From Chloroflexota bacterium (GTDB taxonomy: Bacteria; Chloroflexota; Anaerolineae; UBA4142), in NCBI GenBank assembly GCA_016219275.1, contig JACRBM010000064.1:1-57647 (forward strand): 57,647 nt of DNA, read 5' to 3'. Positions within the stretch are counted from its first letter, which is position 1. Each line of letters begins with the position of its first letter. This document shows, one piece after another, positions 16,702 through 24,939 of this stretch. The notes beneath the pieces are model-generated. The model had not been told where the DNA came from. It saw only the letters and a program-made list of their open reading frames with translations, and searched no databases. Made by a program: the position numbers and the translations under genes.

Positions 16702-17673
16702 CTATGCGTAAACATCTTCATCCACTTCGCTCACATCCGGATACGGCGCGTCGAGCGCGAACGCGACGCCAGATTCGACTTCGGCGTTTACATCAGCTTC
16801 GATTCGCTCAAGCACGGATTGATCCGTCAATGAATTACCAATCAACCAATTACCCAAAATTTTCAGCGGATCGCGATTTGTTCGCCATTCGAGTTCTTCC
16901 TCTTTCGAGCGATAGTACGCGCGATTGATGTCGCCGACGTGATGACCGTAATAACGGTACGTGTCGCACTGCAAAAATGCCGGACCTTGTCCGCGTCGCG
17001 CGCGTTCGACCAGACGTTGCATTGCCACATAAACCGCGTGCACGTCTTGCCCATCCACGATTTCCGCGCACATGCCAAACGCACGTGCGCGCGCGCTCAA
17101 CTCGCCGGCAGTCGTTTCGTTGTTATGCGTGTACTCGTTGTATAGATTATTTTCGCACACGTAAATCACCGGCAGTTTCCACAACTGCGCCATGTTCATC
17201 ACTTCGTACAGCAAACCCTGATTCATCGCGCCATCGCCGAAAAAGCAGACCGCGACCTGACCACTGCCGCGCATTTTCGCCGACATTGCCGCGCCGGTCG
17301 CGATGCCCGCGCTCCCGCCGACAATCGCGTTCGCGCCCAGGTTGCCAGAATCCGGATCGGCAATGTGCATCGAGCCGCCCTTGCCGCGACAATACCCGGC
17401 TTCCTTGCCCAGCAATTCCGCGAACATACGATCCACCCGCGCGCCTTTGGCGAGACAGTGCCCGTGCCCACGATGCGTACTCGTGATGTAATCGTCGCGC
17501 TGCAACGCCTCGCACACGCCAACCGCGACCGCTTCCTCGCCAGTGTAGAGATGCGCCAGTCCTGGCATTTTCGCGCCTTTGTAGAGTTCGTTCACCTGTT
17601 CTTCAAACGCGCGAATCTTTGCCATTTGTTGGTACATGTGCAAGGATTGTTCGAGGTCTATGTGGTCGGTCAT
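16702..17673 (-). CDS. 2-Oxoacid dehydrogenase E1 component, alpha subunit
   Basis: The thiamine-diphosphate-binding subunit of E1, 323 aa from ATG 17673 (GGAG 7 nt upstream). The ThDP motif GDGAMNQG...VCENN is present at about residues 155-185. GHGHCLAKGARVDRMFAELLG and GKGGSMHIADP are typical of pyruvate/acetoin E1 alpha, while YRYYGHHVGDI belongs to the phosphorylation-loop region. The gene follows the oxidoreductase with a 48-nt spacer. The subunits resemble the bacterial acetoin/pyruvate type; the substrate is not settled. Confidence 0.93.
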   Translation of the reverse strand: MTDHIDLEQSLHMYQQMAKIRAFEEQVNELYKGAKMPGLAHLYTGEEAVAVGVCEALQRDDYITSTHRGHGHCLAKGARVDRMFAELLGKEAGYCRGKGGSMHIADPDSGNLGANAIVGGSAGIATGAAMSAKMRGSGQVAVCFFGDGAMNQGLLYEVMNMAQLWKLPVIYVCENNLYNEYTHNNETTAGELSARARAFGMCAEIVDGQDVHAVYVAMQRLVERARRGQGPAFLQCDTYRYYGHHVGDINRAYYRSKEEELEWRTNRDPLKILGNWLIGNSLTDQSVLERIEADVNAEVESGVAFALDAPYPDVSEVDEDVYA

Positions 17674-17721
17674 TTGTAAACTCCAAAATGTGATGCGTAA
17701 AACGTTATTACCATTTACCAA

Positions 17722-18603
17722 TTACCCTTTTATCCCCGCCATTTGCGCCAGCGCTTGAAACATCACCGCGAAATCCTCTTTCGCAAATCCCATGCCACGC
17801 GCGGTCGTAAGCATCTCGTTCGTCGCCGCGGTCGTCGGCAGCGGCACGTCAAGTTGGCGACCCAGTTCGAGCGCGAGCAACATATCTTTTTGCATCATGT
17901 TCACGTCGAACCACGCTTCGTCCGGCAATTTCAAAACGAATGGTCCACGATACTTGACCATCGGCGACGCGATCACGCTGTTGAGCAAAACCTCGACGGC
18001 GGTCGCGCGCGGAATGCCGGCTTTTTCCGCGATGAGCACGCCTTCGCTGAAGGCGAGCATCTGCACCGCGAGCGACAGGTTCGTGGCGATTTTCATCGTG
18101 ACCGCGAGTCCGTTCGCGCCAACGTAATTCACTTTCGGACCGATCGCGAGCAGAATCGGTTTGATTGCGTCGAAGGTCGCCTGGTCGCCTGCAACCATCA
18201 ACGATACGTTCCCTTGTTCGAGCGTGATAACGCTCCCCGATACCGGCGAATCGAGCATCTGCGCGCCGCGCGCGGCGACTTGCGCGGCGATCTCGCGCGA
18301 TGCCGCCGGGCTGACCGTGCTCATGTCGACGTACACCTTGCCGCGCGACAAACCGGCAAGAATTCCATCCTCGCCGTTCACGATTGCGCGCAACGCCTCG
18401 GTGTTCGTCACCATCGAGAACACAACATCGCTTGCTTGCGTGACCGCGCGCGGCGAGTCGCCCCACTTCATTCCCGCATCGAGCAACCACTGCGCTTTCG
18501 ATTTCGTGCGATTGTACCCGGCGATGGTGTGTCCCGCGTCAAGTAATCGTTTCGCGATGCGACTGCCCATCACGCCGAGTCCGATGAAACCTAGGTTTGC
18601 CAT
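17722..18603 (-). CDS. Beta-hydroxyacid dehydrogenase (3-hydroxyisobutyrate dehydrogenase family)
   Basis: NAD(P)-dependent oxidoreductase of 293 aa. The Rossmann motif GLGVMGSRIAKRLLDAG is at the start, the substrate signature SPVSGSVITLEQGNVSLMVAGD sits at about 120-140, and the catalytic Lys is in TMKIATNLSLA. The family includes 3-hydroxyisobutyrate, tartronate-semialdehyde and related dehydrogenases. ATG 18603 is used because the upstream 16 codons come from a palindromic spacer repeat. It is the second gene of the GntR operon and may oxidise the hydroxyacid that feeds the E1/E2 complex. Confidence 0.9.
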   Translation of the reverse strand: MANLGFIGLGVMGSRIAKRLLDAGHTIAGYNRTKSKAQWLLDAGMKWGDSPRAVTQASDVVFSMVTNTEALRAIVNGEDGILAGLSRGKVYVDMSTVSPAASREIAAQVAARGAQMLDSPVSGSVITLEQGNVSLMVAGDQATFDAIKPILLAIGPKVNYVGANGLAVTMKIATNLSLAVQMLAFSEGVLIAEKAGIPRATAVEVLLNSVIASPMVKYRGPFVLKLPDEAWFDVNMMQKDMLLALELGRQLDVPLPTTAATNEMLTTARGMGFAKEDFAVMFQALAQMAGIKG

Positions 18604-18612
18604 TGTGCCTCC

Positions 18613-18663
18613 GGGGTTGGTAATTTGTAAATGGTCATTGGCAATGACCATTTACCATTTACT
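18613..18663. repeat. GTAAATGGTCATTG palindrome
   Basis: GTAAATGGTCATTG and CAATGACCATTTAC are paired across two bases between the GntR and dehydrogenase genes; its right edge overlaps the GntR stop. Related GTAAATGG/TTACCAATTACC pieces occur at 17700-17728 and 39019-39043. Confidence 0.75.
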
Positions 18664-19345
18664 TTTCACTATCGCGCCGTACTTGCCTGAGATGCGCGCG
18701 CATCGCCTCGCGCGCGGTTTGGGGATCGTGCGCGCAAATCGCTTTGAGAATTTTCTTGTGATGGGATTGTCCGCGCGGCGCGCCGTTGACGAGGAAAATT
18801 TTCTTGCGATGCTCGCGGAGCAAATCCACGATTGGGTCGAGTAGCGTAGGGATGAACGCGTTCTGGGTTGCGCGCGCGAGCGCGAGGTGAAACGCGAGGT
18901 CGGCTTCGATGAACGCGTCGGCGTCGTCAATGGTGCGATCCATTGTCGCGACAATCGCGTTCAGGTCGGCAAGGTCTTGCCTGGTCGCGCGTTTGGCGGC
19001 GAGCGCGGCGATCTCCGGCTCGAACAATTCGCGCGCCTCGACAAGGTCATCCGCCCGTTCGGTCGTGCCGATCTGCATCATCCGTCCGAGCGAGTCGCGC
19101 GCGGCGCGCGAGGTGCCGTCGGTCACAAACGTGCCGCGCCCCTGCTCGCTACTGACGAGCCCCTTTTCGCGCAGGGTCTTGACTGCCTCACGCACGACCG
19201 TGCGGCTGACGCGAAATTTTTCGGCGAGTTCGCGCTCGTTCGGGAGACGGTCGCCCGGGTGGAATTCGCCGTTCAAAATTTGCGTTTCGATGCGCGCGAC
19301 GACCTGTTCGTAGAGTCGCGCCGCGTGAATTGGCTGGTCTTGCAT
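18659..19345 (-). CDS. FadR/GntR-family regulator with FCD domain
   Basis: A transcription factor of 228 aa. Residues about 10-75 form the GntR winged helix (GDRLPNERELAEKFRVSRTV, EKGLVSSEQGRGTFV). Residues about 90-220 form the FCD ligand domain with the usual metal/acid-binding pattern (DADFIE..FHLALA). It heads the catabolic operon and its own start codon abuts a 9-bp palindrome carrying the -10 box, so it probably represses itself and the operon. The effector is probably an organic acid handled by the enzymes downstream; this is inference from the family. Confidence 0.92.
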   Translation of the reverse strand: MQDQPIHAARLYEQVVARIETQILNGEFHPGDRLPNERELAEKFRVSRTVVREAVKTLREKGLVSSEQGRGTFVTDGTSRAARDSLGRMMQIGTTERADDLVEARELFEPEIAALAAKRATRQDLADLNAIVATMDRTIDDADAFIEADLAFHLALARATQNAFIPTLLDPIVDLLREHRKKIFLVNGAPRGQSHHKKILKAICAHDPQTAREAMRAHLRQVRRDSEK

Positions 19346-19386
19346 AATTGGTATGATGATTATACCAATTTCAGATTTCGCGTCAA
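19346..19386 (-). promoter_or_regulatory. Promoter with overlapping operator of the GntR operon
   Basis: TTGACG (19381-19386) and TATAAT (19359-19364) have a 16-nt spacer. A 9-bp palindrome, AATTGGTAT-N7-ATACCAATT (19346-19370), covers the -10 box and touches the start codon at 19345. The expected start, about 19352, leaves a leader of only about 7 nt. The TTGGT..ACCAA core fits operators of FCD-type GntR proteins. Confidence 0.75.
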
Positions 19387-19524
19387 GCGCGGCAAAAACG
19401 ACGCCGCGCGGGTTCGTTCGCGCCCTTCTTTTTCAGATCGTGGTGACGGTCCGATTTACAAGTTGGTGATGGATAGAAAATAAAACGGGCGACCTGTGCG
19501 GTCGCCCCTGATTTTTCGCTGCGC

Positions 19525-19959
19525 TCAACGCGCGCGTCGCCATTCGAGATAATTGACGACCTGCTCTTCCGCGAGCGTCATCGGCGCAGACATGAGCGTG
19601 AGCAAGTCGCCGGTAAATTCGTAAAATTGTTCGCGATCAATCCCAACCCAGTTCGGATACGTACAGCCCTCGACGTGATGAATCACCATCGGACGCATCG
19701 TATCCACCTCGAACGTGCCCCAGTACGCCATGCACCCTTGAAACGCGGCTTGGATTTCTTCCGGCGTGCCGCGTTGCCAATCGTTCGACGCAAACCTGGG
19801 TCGGTCGGCTTCCATCACCTGCAGCGCCATGTGTCCGTCCGGCTCATAGATCAAAATTCCGCGCACGCCTTCGCCGAACGGATGAATCGAGATGCCGTCC
19901 GCCAAACGAATTTCGTACTTGATGAGTTTCCACACGCCGATGAAGGGATTGTCTTGCAT
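19525..19959 (-). CDS. Lipocalin-like domain protein
   Basis: A small cytoplasmic-looking protein of 144 aa, without signal peptide. FIGVWKLIKYEIR at the start, GILIYEPDGHMALQVM and YWGTFEVD are the pattern of the lipocalin-like (Lipocalin_5) family, a beta-barrel often tied to small-molecule metabolism. The ATG is 3 nt from the stop of the SpoU methyltransferase gene, so the two are co-transcribed. The ligand is unknown. Confidence 0.75.
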   Translation of the reverse strand: MQDNPFIGVWKLIKYEIRLADGISIHPFGEGVRGILIYEPDGHMALQVMEADRPRFASNDWQRGTPEEIQAAFQGCMAYWGTFEVDTMRPMVIHHVEGCTYPNWVGIDREQFYEFTGDLLTLMSAPMTLAEEQVVNYLEWRRAR

Positions 19960-19962
19960 GGT

Positions 19963-20739
19963 TCACCTCGTCGTGAAATGCGCGGCTTGAAACAACAACA
20001 CGGTCGTCGCCATCGCCGCGTTGAGCGATTCCGCGCCGCCGTGCATCGGAATCGCCACGCGCGCGGTCGCGATTGTTTTCGCATCGTCGCCCGCGCCTTC
20101 CGCTTCGCCGCCGACGATCAACGCGACCGGGCGCGACCAATCCGCGCGCGTGTACACGATCTCGCCGCGCGCGTCCGCGAGATAGATGCGCGGCATCATT
20201 TCCATCATTTCCTTAATTTCCGTCCAAGCCCTTACGCGGATCGGGAGATAAAAATGCGCGCCCATCGCCGCGCGCACGACCTTGTCGTTGTACGGATCGG
20301 CGGCGCCGTGCGCGAAGAAGATCGCGTCCACACCCGCCGCGCGCGCCGAACGCAGAATTGCGCCGACATTCCCAGGATCGCGTACCGCGTCGAGAATCAA
20401 AATGAATTGCGGGTGCGCGGGCAATGCGAGTTCGATGAACGGCAGAACCGCGACGATGCCTTGCGGCGTTTCGGTACTCGCGATCTCCTGCATCAGCGCG
20501 TCGCTCACCTCAAGCGTGTCCGGCGTGAGCGCGCGCAAGCGTTCGAGCAACGCGTGTGTGCGCGGCTCACCTTCGATCTTTGCGGTGTAGAGCGCAAACG
20601 CGGGAATGATGTTCGCGTTCACCGCTTCTTCGATGAGGCGCACACCTTCCGCGACGAATTGCTGCGCGGCGTACCGTTCCTTGCGCCGCGCGAGTGCGCG
20701 GACGAGTTTGATTTTGGGGTTGGCGTGGCTGGTGATCAT
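19963..20739 (-). CDS. TrmH/SpoU-family RNA 2'-O-methyltransferase
   Basis: A SPOUT-class methyltransferase of 258 aa. The N-terminal substrate-binding segment (FVAEGVRLIEEAV) precedes the knotted SAM-binding domain with motif 1 (DAVRDPGNVGAILRSARAAG), motif 2 (ALIVGGEAEGAG) and motif 3 (IPMHGGAESLNAAMATTVLLF). Such enzymes methylate rRNA or tRNA ribose. Its ATG overlaps the stop of the small upstream gene (ATGA) and lacks a clear ribosome site, so translation is probably coupled. Confidence 0.93.
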   Translation of the reverse strand: MITSHANPKIKLVRALARRKERYAAQQFVAEGVRLIEEAVNANIIPAFALYTAKIEGEPRTHALLERLRALTPDTLEVSDALMQEIASTETPQGIVAVLPFIELALPAHPQFILILDAVRDPGNVGAILRSARAAGVDAIFFAHGAADPYNDKVVRAAMGAHFYLPIRVRAWTEIKEMMEMMPRIYLADARGEIVYTRADWSRPVALIVGGEAEGAGDDAKTIATARVAIPMHGGAESLNAAMATTVLLFQAAHFTTR

Positions 20740-20963
20740 TTCAATTCATCAGGATCATTCTGAGCGGCATCGTCAAGTTGCCTCTGGTCAAATTCATCAT
20801 ACCGCAATCGTTCGTCGAGTTCTAATGGGTTCATTCGCTTGACTCTTTGCTGTACCTTGTGGTCATATTGACGGTCATTAGGATCCCACCAAGCGTGCTT
20901 CCGTCGGTATTCCTCATAGAATATTCTAATCACTTCGCTAAGACGTTTCTTTCTCTTGTTCAT
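20736..20963 (-). CDS. Small charged hypothetical protein
   Basis: A 75-residue protein, not recognised. It is rich in Lys, Arg, Asp and Glu (NKRKKRLSEVIRIF, DERLRYDEFDQRQLDDAAQN) and has no membrane segment. Its base composition is more AT-rich than the neighbours. It overlaps the SpoU methyltransferase start by ATGA. ATG 20963 is taken; the frame runs to 20990. It could be a recently acquired small gene. Confidence 0.5.
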   Translation of the reverse strand: MNKRKKRLSEVIRIFYEEYRRKHAWWDPNDRQYDHKVQQRVKRMNPLELDERLRYDEFDQRQLDDAAQNDPDELK

Positions 20964-21010
20964 AATGACTCGCTGCCACTTTTCCATCAAGAAATCTTGC
21001 TATCAACGTA

Positions 21011-21050
21011 ACATCGGCTCACGCGCAAGTTCTCACGCATGAGCCGATGT
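21011..21050 (-). terminator. Hairpin after rplT
   Basis: ACATCGGCTCA (21011-21021) pairs with TGAGCCGATGT (21040-21050), and the pairing extends through CGCG/CGCA. It lies 60 nt past the rplT stop. The U-tract is poor, so it may be a 3' stabilising hairpin rather than a strong terminator. Confidence 0.5.
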
Positions 21051-21110
21051 GTATAAGAGAATCGATTCCTCTCCGTCTGACTACTGTCTACTGACGACTG
21101 ACTGCTGGCA

Positions 21111-21458
21111 CTACGCCTTTGCGGTCTCAACCAACTTGGCGAACGCGTTTTCATCGCGGATCGCAATGTCGGCGAGCGCCTTGCGGTCCAGCTCGACGCC
21201 GGCTTTTTTCAAGCCCGCGATCAACTTGCTGTACGTCAATCCCAGCGGTCGCGCGGCGGCGTTGATGCGCGCGATCCACAAGCGGCGAAAATCGTCCTTG
21301 CGTTTCTTGCGCCCGACGGTCGCGTAATACTTGGAATGGAGCAACCCTTCGTTCGCGCGGCGGAACAGCAAACTGCGCGACAGGGCTTGCCCTTTCGTCT
21401 GCTTCAATACTTTTTTGTGGCGCGCGTGTGACGTAACGCCACGTTTCACTCTAGGCAT
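21111..21458 (-). CDS. rplT: 50S ribosomal protein L20
   Basis: L20, 115 aa, an early 23S rRNA-binding assembly protein. [20 protein letters not shown] at the N-terminus and [20 protein letters not shown] in the middle are diagnostic. It is the last gene of infC-rpmI-rplT. The rpmI-rplT spacer (80 nt) contains a palindromic GCAAATGGC/GCCATTTGC repeat, unusual in a place where L20 usually binds its own mRNA. Confidence 0.98.
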   Translation of the reverse strand: MPRVKRGVTSHARHKKVLKQTKGQALSRSLLFRRANEGLLHSKYYATVGRKKRKDDFRRLWIARINAAARPLGLTYSKLIAGLKKAGVELDRKALADIAIRDENAFAKLVETAKA

Positions 21459-21470
21459 CGTAATCTCCCA

Positions 21471-21541
21471 TTTAGCAAATCGCGTATAGCAAATGGCTGA
21501 TTGCGGATCGCAATCTGCTATACGCCATTTGCCAATTGCTA
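21471..21541. repeat. Palindromic repeat between rpmI and rplT
   Basis: Units GTATAGCAAATGGC, GATTGCGGATCGCAATC and GCTATACGCCATTTGC form a self-complementary tract filling the spacer between two ribosomal protein genes. Confidence 0.75.
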
Positions 21542-21751
21542 TTTTTGGCGTAGCGTTGGCGCGAGTTGATGAATCTTTTTGGCGCGTTCGTGGCTCTCAA
21601 CTTCCACCCGGCGATCAAATGCGCGCTTGTTGCGTTTGGCTTTGCGGCGGCGCAAGTGCGACTTGCCGACCTTGGTGTGCATCAATTTGCCGGTTGCCGA
21701 CACTTTGAAACGTTTGGCAGTGGCTTTGTGGGTTTTCAGTTTGGGCACCAT
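21539..21751 (-). CDS. rpmI: 50S ribosomal protein L35
   Basis: L35, 70 aa. [20 protein letters not shown] and [17 protein letters not shown] give the family directly; the C-terminus is longer than in many bacteria. A GGAGG-type ribosome site precedes it. The infC-rpmI spacer (173 nt) is filled with degenerate GATTTCAGATTT and AAATCTGCAATCGG units and a GTCGGGG/CCCCGAC hairpin. Confidence 0.97.
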   Translation of the reverse strand: MVPKLKTHKATAKRFKVSATGKLMHTKVGKSHLRRRKAKRNKRAFDRRVEVESHERAKKIHQLAPTLRQK

Positions 21752-21768
21752 ATCCTCCCAGGTGTTAT

Positions 21769-21915
21769 TTCAGATTTATGATTTCAGATTTTAGATTTTG
21801 TATTGATAGCGATTTTCCGCCGGGGCTGGGGGCGAAAATCTGCAATCGGAAATCTGCAATCGGAAATCTACAAGAAACAGTCGGGGCAGAACCCCGACCG
21901 TGACGGTTGTTCGAT
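21769..21915. repeat. Repeat-filled spacer between infC and rpmI
   Basis: TTTCAGATTTATGATTTCAG units at about 21769-21800 face AAATCTGCAATCGGAAATCT units at about 21836-21872. They are followed by a GTCGGGG-CAGAA-CCCCGAC hairpin at about 21880-21899. No coding sequence is seen. Confidence 0.75.
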
Positions 21916-21924
21916 TAGAAAAGC

Positions 21925-22527
21925 TTAGGCAACCGGCGGCTTGACTTCATCCGGCGACTGGACGACGATGCGCGAGTTTTGCACCAACGCCCGTGCGGCA
22001 TCCGGTCCACCCTTCATCGGTCCAGGTATCAGCAACATCATCATACTTTTGCCGTCCATCAACGGGGCTTGCTCGATGGTGGCGGCGTCGGCAAGTTCCG
22101 TCGCGACCTTTTCCAGAATCTCGCGTCCGATACCCAGGTGCGTCATCTCGCGCGCTCGAAAGACCACGCGCACCCGAATTTTGTTGCCGTCTTTCAGAAA
22201 CTCGCGCACGCGTTTGAGCTTGAAACCGGTATGATACCAATTCGTTTTGGGACGAATGCGTAATTCTTTGATCTCGATCTGCTTCTGACCTTTTTTGGCT
22301 TCGCGCTCTTTTTTGGTGCGCTCGTACATGAACTTGCCAAAATCAATTACGCGGCAGACCGGTGGTTGGGCATTGGGCGCAACCTCGACGAGATCGAGAT
22401 CGCGGTCTTGCGCCATGCGTAATGCCTCGAACGTGGGCAGAACACCGACTTGCTTGCCGTCCGCATCAATGACGCGAACTTCTTTGGCGCGAATCTGTCG
22501 GTTGATTCGAAAATCCTTGTCGCTAAT
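21925..22527 (-). CDS. infC: Translation initiation factor IF-3 (ATT start)
   Basis: IF-3, 200 aa, which checks start-codon pairing on the 30S subunit. FRINRQIRAKEVRVIDADGK, VEVAPNAQPPVCRVIDFGK and IKELRIRPKTNWYHTGFK are diagnostic. The start is ATT at 22527, 8 nt after AGGAAGGGG and in the position of the family N-terminus. The ATG at 22560 lies upstream of the transcription start predicted from the promoter at 22560-22588, so it cannot be used. A rare AUU start is the known basis of infC self-control in Escherichia coli. Confidence 0.95.
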   Translation of the reverse strand: MSDKDFRINRQIRAKEVRVIDADGKQVGVLPTFEALRMAQDRDLDLVEVAPNAQPPVCRVIDFGKFMYERTKKEREAKKGQKQIEIKELRIRPKTNWYHTGFKLKRVREFLKDGNKIRVRVVFRAREMTHLGIGREILEKVATELADAATIEQAPLMDGKSMMMLLIPGPMKGGPDAARALVQNSRIVVQSPDEVKPPVA

Positions 22528-22559
22528 TAGTCTCGCCCCTTCCTGAAAAATGTGGCGCA

Positions 22560-22588
22560 ACTATAGCACAAGATATGCCTCAAGTCAA
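22560..22588 (-). promoter_or_regulatory. Promoter of infC-rpmI-rplT
   Basis: TTGACT (22583-22588) and TATAGT (22560-22565) have a 17-nt spacer. The start near 22553 gives a leader of about 25 nt holding the strong SD before the ATT codon. Confidence 0.75.
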
Positions 22589-22627
22589 ATTGCTTTACAA
22601 AAAAGACACGGTTTTTCAAAAGTCATT

Positions 22628-22685
22628 TGCAGACCCATCCCCCTGCCCCCTACCCTTATAGGGAAGGGGTTGGGGGTTAGGTTGG
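22628..22685. repeat. CCCCCTACCC..GGGTTGGGGG palindrome
   Basis: CCCCCTGCCCCCTACCCTTA faces TAGGGAAGGGGTTGGGGGTTAG between the DUF4340 terminator and the infC promoter. It is of the same family as the in-frame repeats in E2, GT39 and mutS2. Confidence 0.75.
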
Positions 22686-22724
22686 CAAGTGAGTCAAGCG
22701 ACTTTAGAAAAGCCGTGACAAAAA

Positions 22725-22757
22725 AGACCCGCAGGGTTTCGTAAACCCTGCGGGTCT
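22725..22757 (-). terminator. Terminator of the GldA/F/G-DUF4340 operon
   Basis: A 15-bp perfect stem (22725-22739 with 22743-22757) with a 3-nt loop is followed by TTTTTTGTC on the minus strand. It lies 5 nt after the DUF4340 stop. Confidence 0.93.
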
Positions 22758-22761
22758 TGGT

Positions 22762-23376
22762 TCATGGCTTGGGTGTGCCGATCGCCGCGGGCGTAGGTGT
22801 CTCGGCTGGAGGCGGTGTCGCCGTCGGTGTGATGAGCGGCGGCGCGTCCAACAACACCTTGGCGCCGTCAATGATCCATGTGCCAACGATAAACACCTTG
22901 TCGGTCGCGCCGGTGTAGATCACATAGTAGTTCGAATCGTCCGGCGTTTTGTCGCCAACGGTGATCGCATACGCCGTGCCATCGTTCGTCACCACGCGAA
23001 TCTCGAGCGCGGCGGCGCTCAAGCCATACGCTTTGAGGTCGCTGACGTTCGCCAACACGCGCGTTGCCTGCAGCGTCGCGACATAGCCGATGGCTTGATC
23101 AATCTTGGGCGCGTCGGCATCCTGGTCGAGCGGCATGATGCGCCAACCCTTGTCCGTGCGCGAGACCGTCACTTCGCGCGCGGCGCGCAGATCGCGCACC
23201 TGGAGCGTTTTCACGTCTGCCGCTTTGAGTTGCAACACATACGGCTGGGTCGCGGCAGTCGGCGTGCCCATCGCTTGATTGATCTGTTCGGTCGTCTTGT
23301 TGATTTCGAAAAAGTAGACGTAGCCGGCTAACAGCGCAAAGACCGCGACCATAATCAGAGTACTGCGCGACTTCAC
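22762..23376 (-). CDS. DUF4340 membrane-anchored protein
   Basis: A 204-residue protein with one N-terminal membrane helix (LIMVAVFALLAGYVYFFEI), then a DUF4340 beta domain (ADVKTLQVRD, SRTDKGWRIMP, VVTNDGTAYAITVGD) and a Pro/Thr-rich tail. DUF4340 proteins commonly follow GldG-like genes. It is the last gene of a four-gene operon; its ATG directly adjoins the stop of the GldG-like gene. Probably a periplasmic or surface partner of the ABC system; the function is not known. Confidence 0.88.
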   Translation of the reverse strand: MKSRSTLIMVAVFALLAGYVYFFEINKTTEQINQAMGTPTAATQPYVLQLKAADVKTLQVRDLRAAREVTVSRTDKGWRIMPLDQDADAPKIDQAIGYVATLQATRVLANVSDLKAYGLSAAALEIRVVTNDGTAYAITVGDKTPDDSNYYVIYTGATDKVFIVGTWIIDGAKVLLDAPPLITPTATPPPAETPTPAAIGTPKP

Positions 23377-24939
23377 TTAACGTCTCCTTATCCAGACCAA
23401 CACGCCGATCAACACGATCACCATCGGCAAGAGCGCCACGCTCGACAATTTCACAAACGCGTCCTGTTCGGCGGTGAGGATGATCGGCTTGGCTTGCGTT
23501 GGGGTTTTGGGCTGAATCGCGATCAAGTTTTCCTGACCGGTCAACCAGTTGATCACGTTGCGGAACAGAATGAGGTTGCCCGCGTCCGCGCTGTTCGCGC
23601 GGAACAGTGCGTCCAGGTTGCCGTTCGCGACGAACGTCGAGTTGCCCATCACCACGACGCGCGCCGCTTTCTCGCCGGCAATCTCGACCGCGTACGCGAT
23701 ATTCAACGGACCGCGCGTGTCCGCGCCAACATCGAGTTGCACCTTTTGATTCTTGAGCGCCTCGAAATCGGTTTCCCCCCAGCTCAGTTCGCTCGTCGCA
23801 AAGAGCGCAGTGGTGGTGCGATTCGGCGCGGCGGCGCTTTCGGCGTTGACCGAGCGCGCGCCGGGGAGAACCACATCAATGCCGACGAGGTCTTTGGTGA
23901 TCGTATGCGGCTGGAAATCATTGACGACCGGAATCTGCGCGCGCCCGAAAAAGCCCAGCTTGGGATCAATCACCATATCGTTCCGTAACACCAGACCCAG
24001 GTTCTTGATCACATCGCCGAAACCGGCTTCCAGTTGCGGATCGAACATCAAGTACACGCGCCCGCCGGCGGTGATGTAATCCTGCACGCGTTTGACTTCT
24101 GCCGGATCGTACGGCTGAACAGGACCGGCGATGACCAGCGCGGACAAATCGGAGGGCAAGGTATCGGTGACGGTTTTCAGATTGATCGTCGCCGTTTTGT
24201 AGTTGAACGCTTCGAGCACCGCGCCGATACGCGCGTAACCATTCTGGTTCGTGTCCGTCAGAGTGTGCTCGCCGTGCCCGGTCACAAAATAAATCACGGA
24301 TTGAGTTTCTTGAGACACTTTGAGCAGTGCGTTCGTCAAACTCGATTCGTCCGTGCCGAACACATTCTCGCGCCGCGTGCCGCGTTCCAGCACGATCACG
24401 CCATCCTGCGGAACCTTAAAGTCCTTCGCCATTGCCGGGTCGGCGTACGGATCAATAAACTTGTACGTGAACTTGGGACCCAGCTGCGTGTAATCGCGCA
24501 AACGATCTTCCGCTTCGCGCCGGTTCGGCGCTTCGGGAGAATAGAACGCCACTGCCGTCACCGGGTCTTTCAAACCCTGGACGATATTCGCGGTCAGCGG
24601 CGACAAGGTATACGCTTGATTCGCCGTCACGTCCCAGCGCACGTTGTAACGGTTGCCCAAATAGTTGAGCAATCCGACGATGCCGACAAACGCGATAATC
24701 GCGATGAGCGTGTTGGCGCCATAACGCACCGTCCGCCCCGTCAGCGCGTCGCGCACTTCGGTGGGCCGCGCGTACACGTACAGCCCAAAGAGCACCGCGC
24801 CGATCACGCCGAGCGCGATCAAACGTTCGTTCGGTTGATTACCGATCAGGTACAAGATTGCCGCCGCCACCCACAAAGCGATGGCGACACCGGCGAAATA
24901 GATCGCCCACGCATTTAATCGTTCTCGCATTAGCGCCAC
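23377..24939 (-). CDS. GldG-like ABC-type auxiliary membrane protein
   Basis: A 520-residue protein. Two to three N-terminal membrane helices (to about 105) precede a large extracytoplasmic domain with the ABC_transp_aux pattern (NQAYTLSPLTANIVQGLKDP, GVIVLERGTRRENV, VIYFVTGHGEHTL). One C-terminal helix follows (VALLPMVIVLIGVLVWIRRR). In Bacteroidota GldG belongs to the gliding ABC complex. In Chloroflexota such clusters occur without known gliding function. It overlaps the permease gene upstream by 10 nt, showing co-translation. Confidence 0.9.
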   Translation of the reverse strand: MALMRERLNAWAIYFAGVAIALWVAAAILYLIGNQPNERLIALGVIGAVLFGLYVYARPTEVRDALTGRTVRYGANTLIAIIAFVGIVGLLNYLGNRYNVRWDVTANQAYTLSPLTANIVQGLKDPVTAVAFYSPEAPNRREAEDRLRDYTQLGPKFTYKFIDPYADPAMAKDFKVPQDGVIVLERGTRRENVFGTDESSLTNALLKVSQETQSVIYFVTGHGEHTLTDTNQNGYARIGAVLEAFNYKTATINLKTVTDTLPSDLSALVIAGPVQPYDPAEVKRVQDYITAGGRVYLMFDPQLEAGFGDVIKNLGLVLRNDMVIDPKLGFFGRAQIPVVNDFQPHTITKDLVGIDVVLPGARSVNAESAAAPNRTTTALFATSELSWGETDFEALKNQKVQLDVGADTRGPLNIAYAVEIAGEKAARVVVMGNSTFVANGNLDALFRANSADAGNLILFRNVINWLTGQENLIAIQPKTPTQAKPIILTAEQDAFVKLSSVALLPMVIVLIGVLVWIRRR

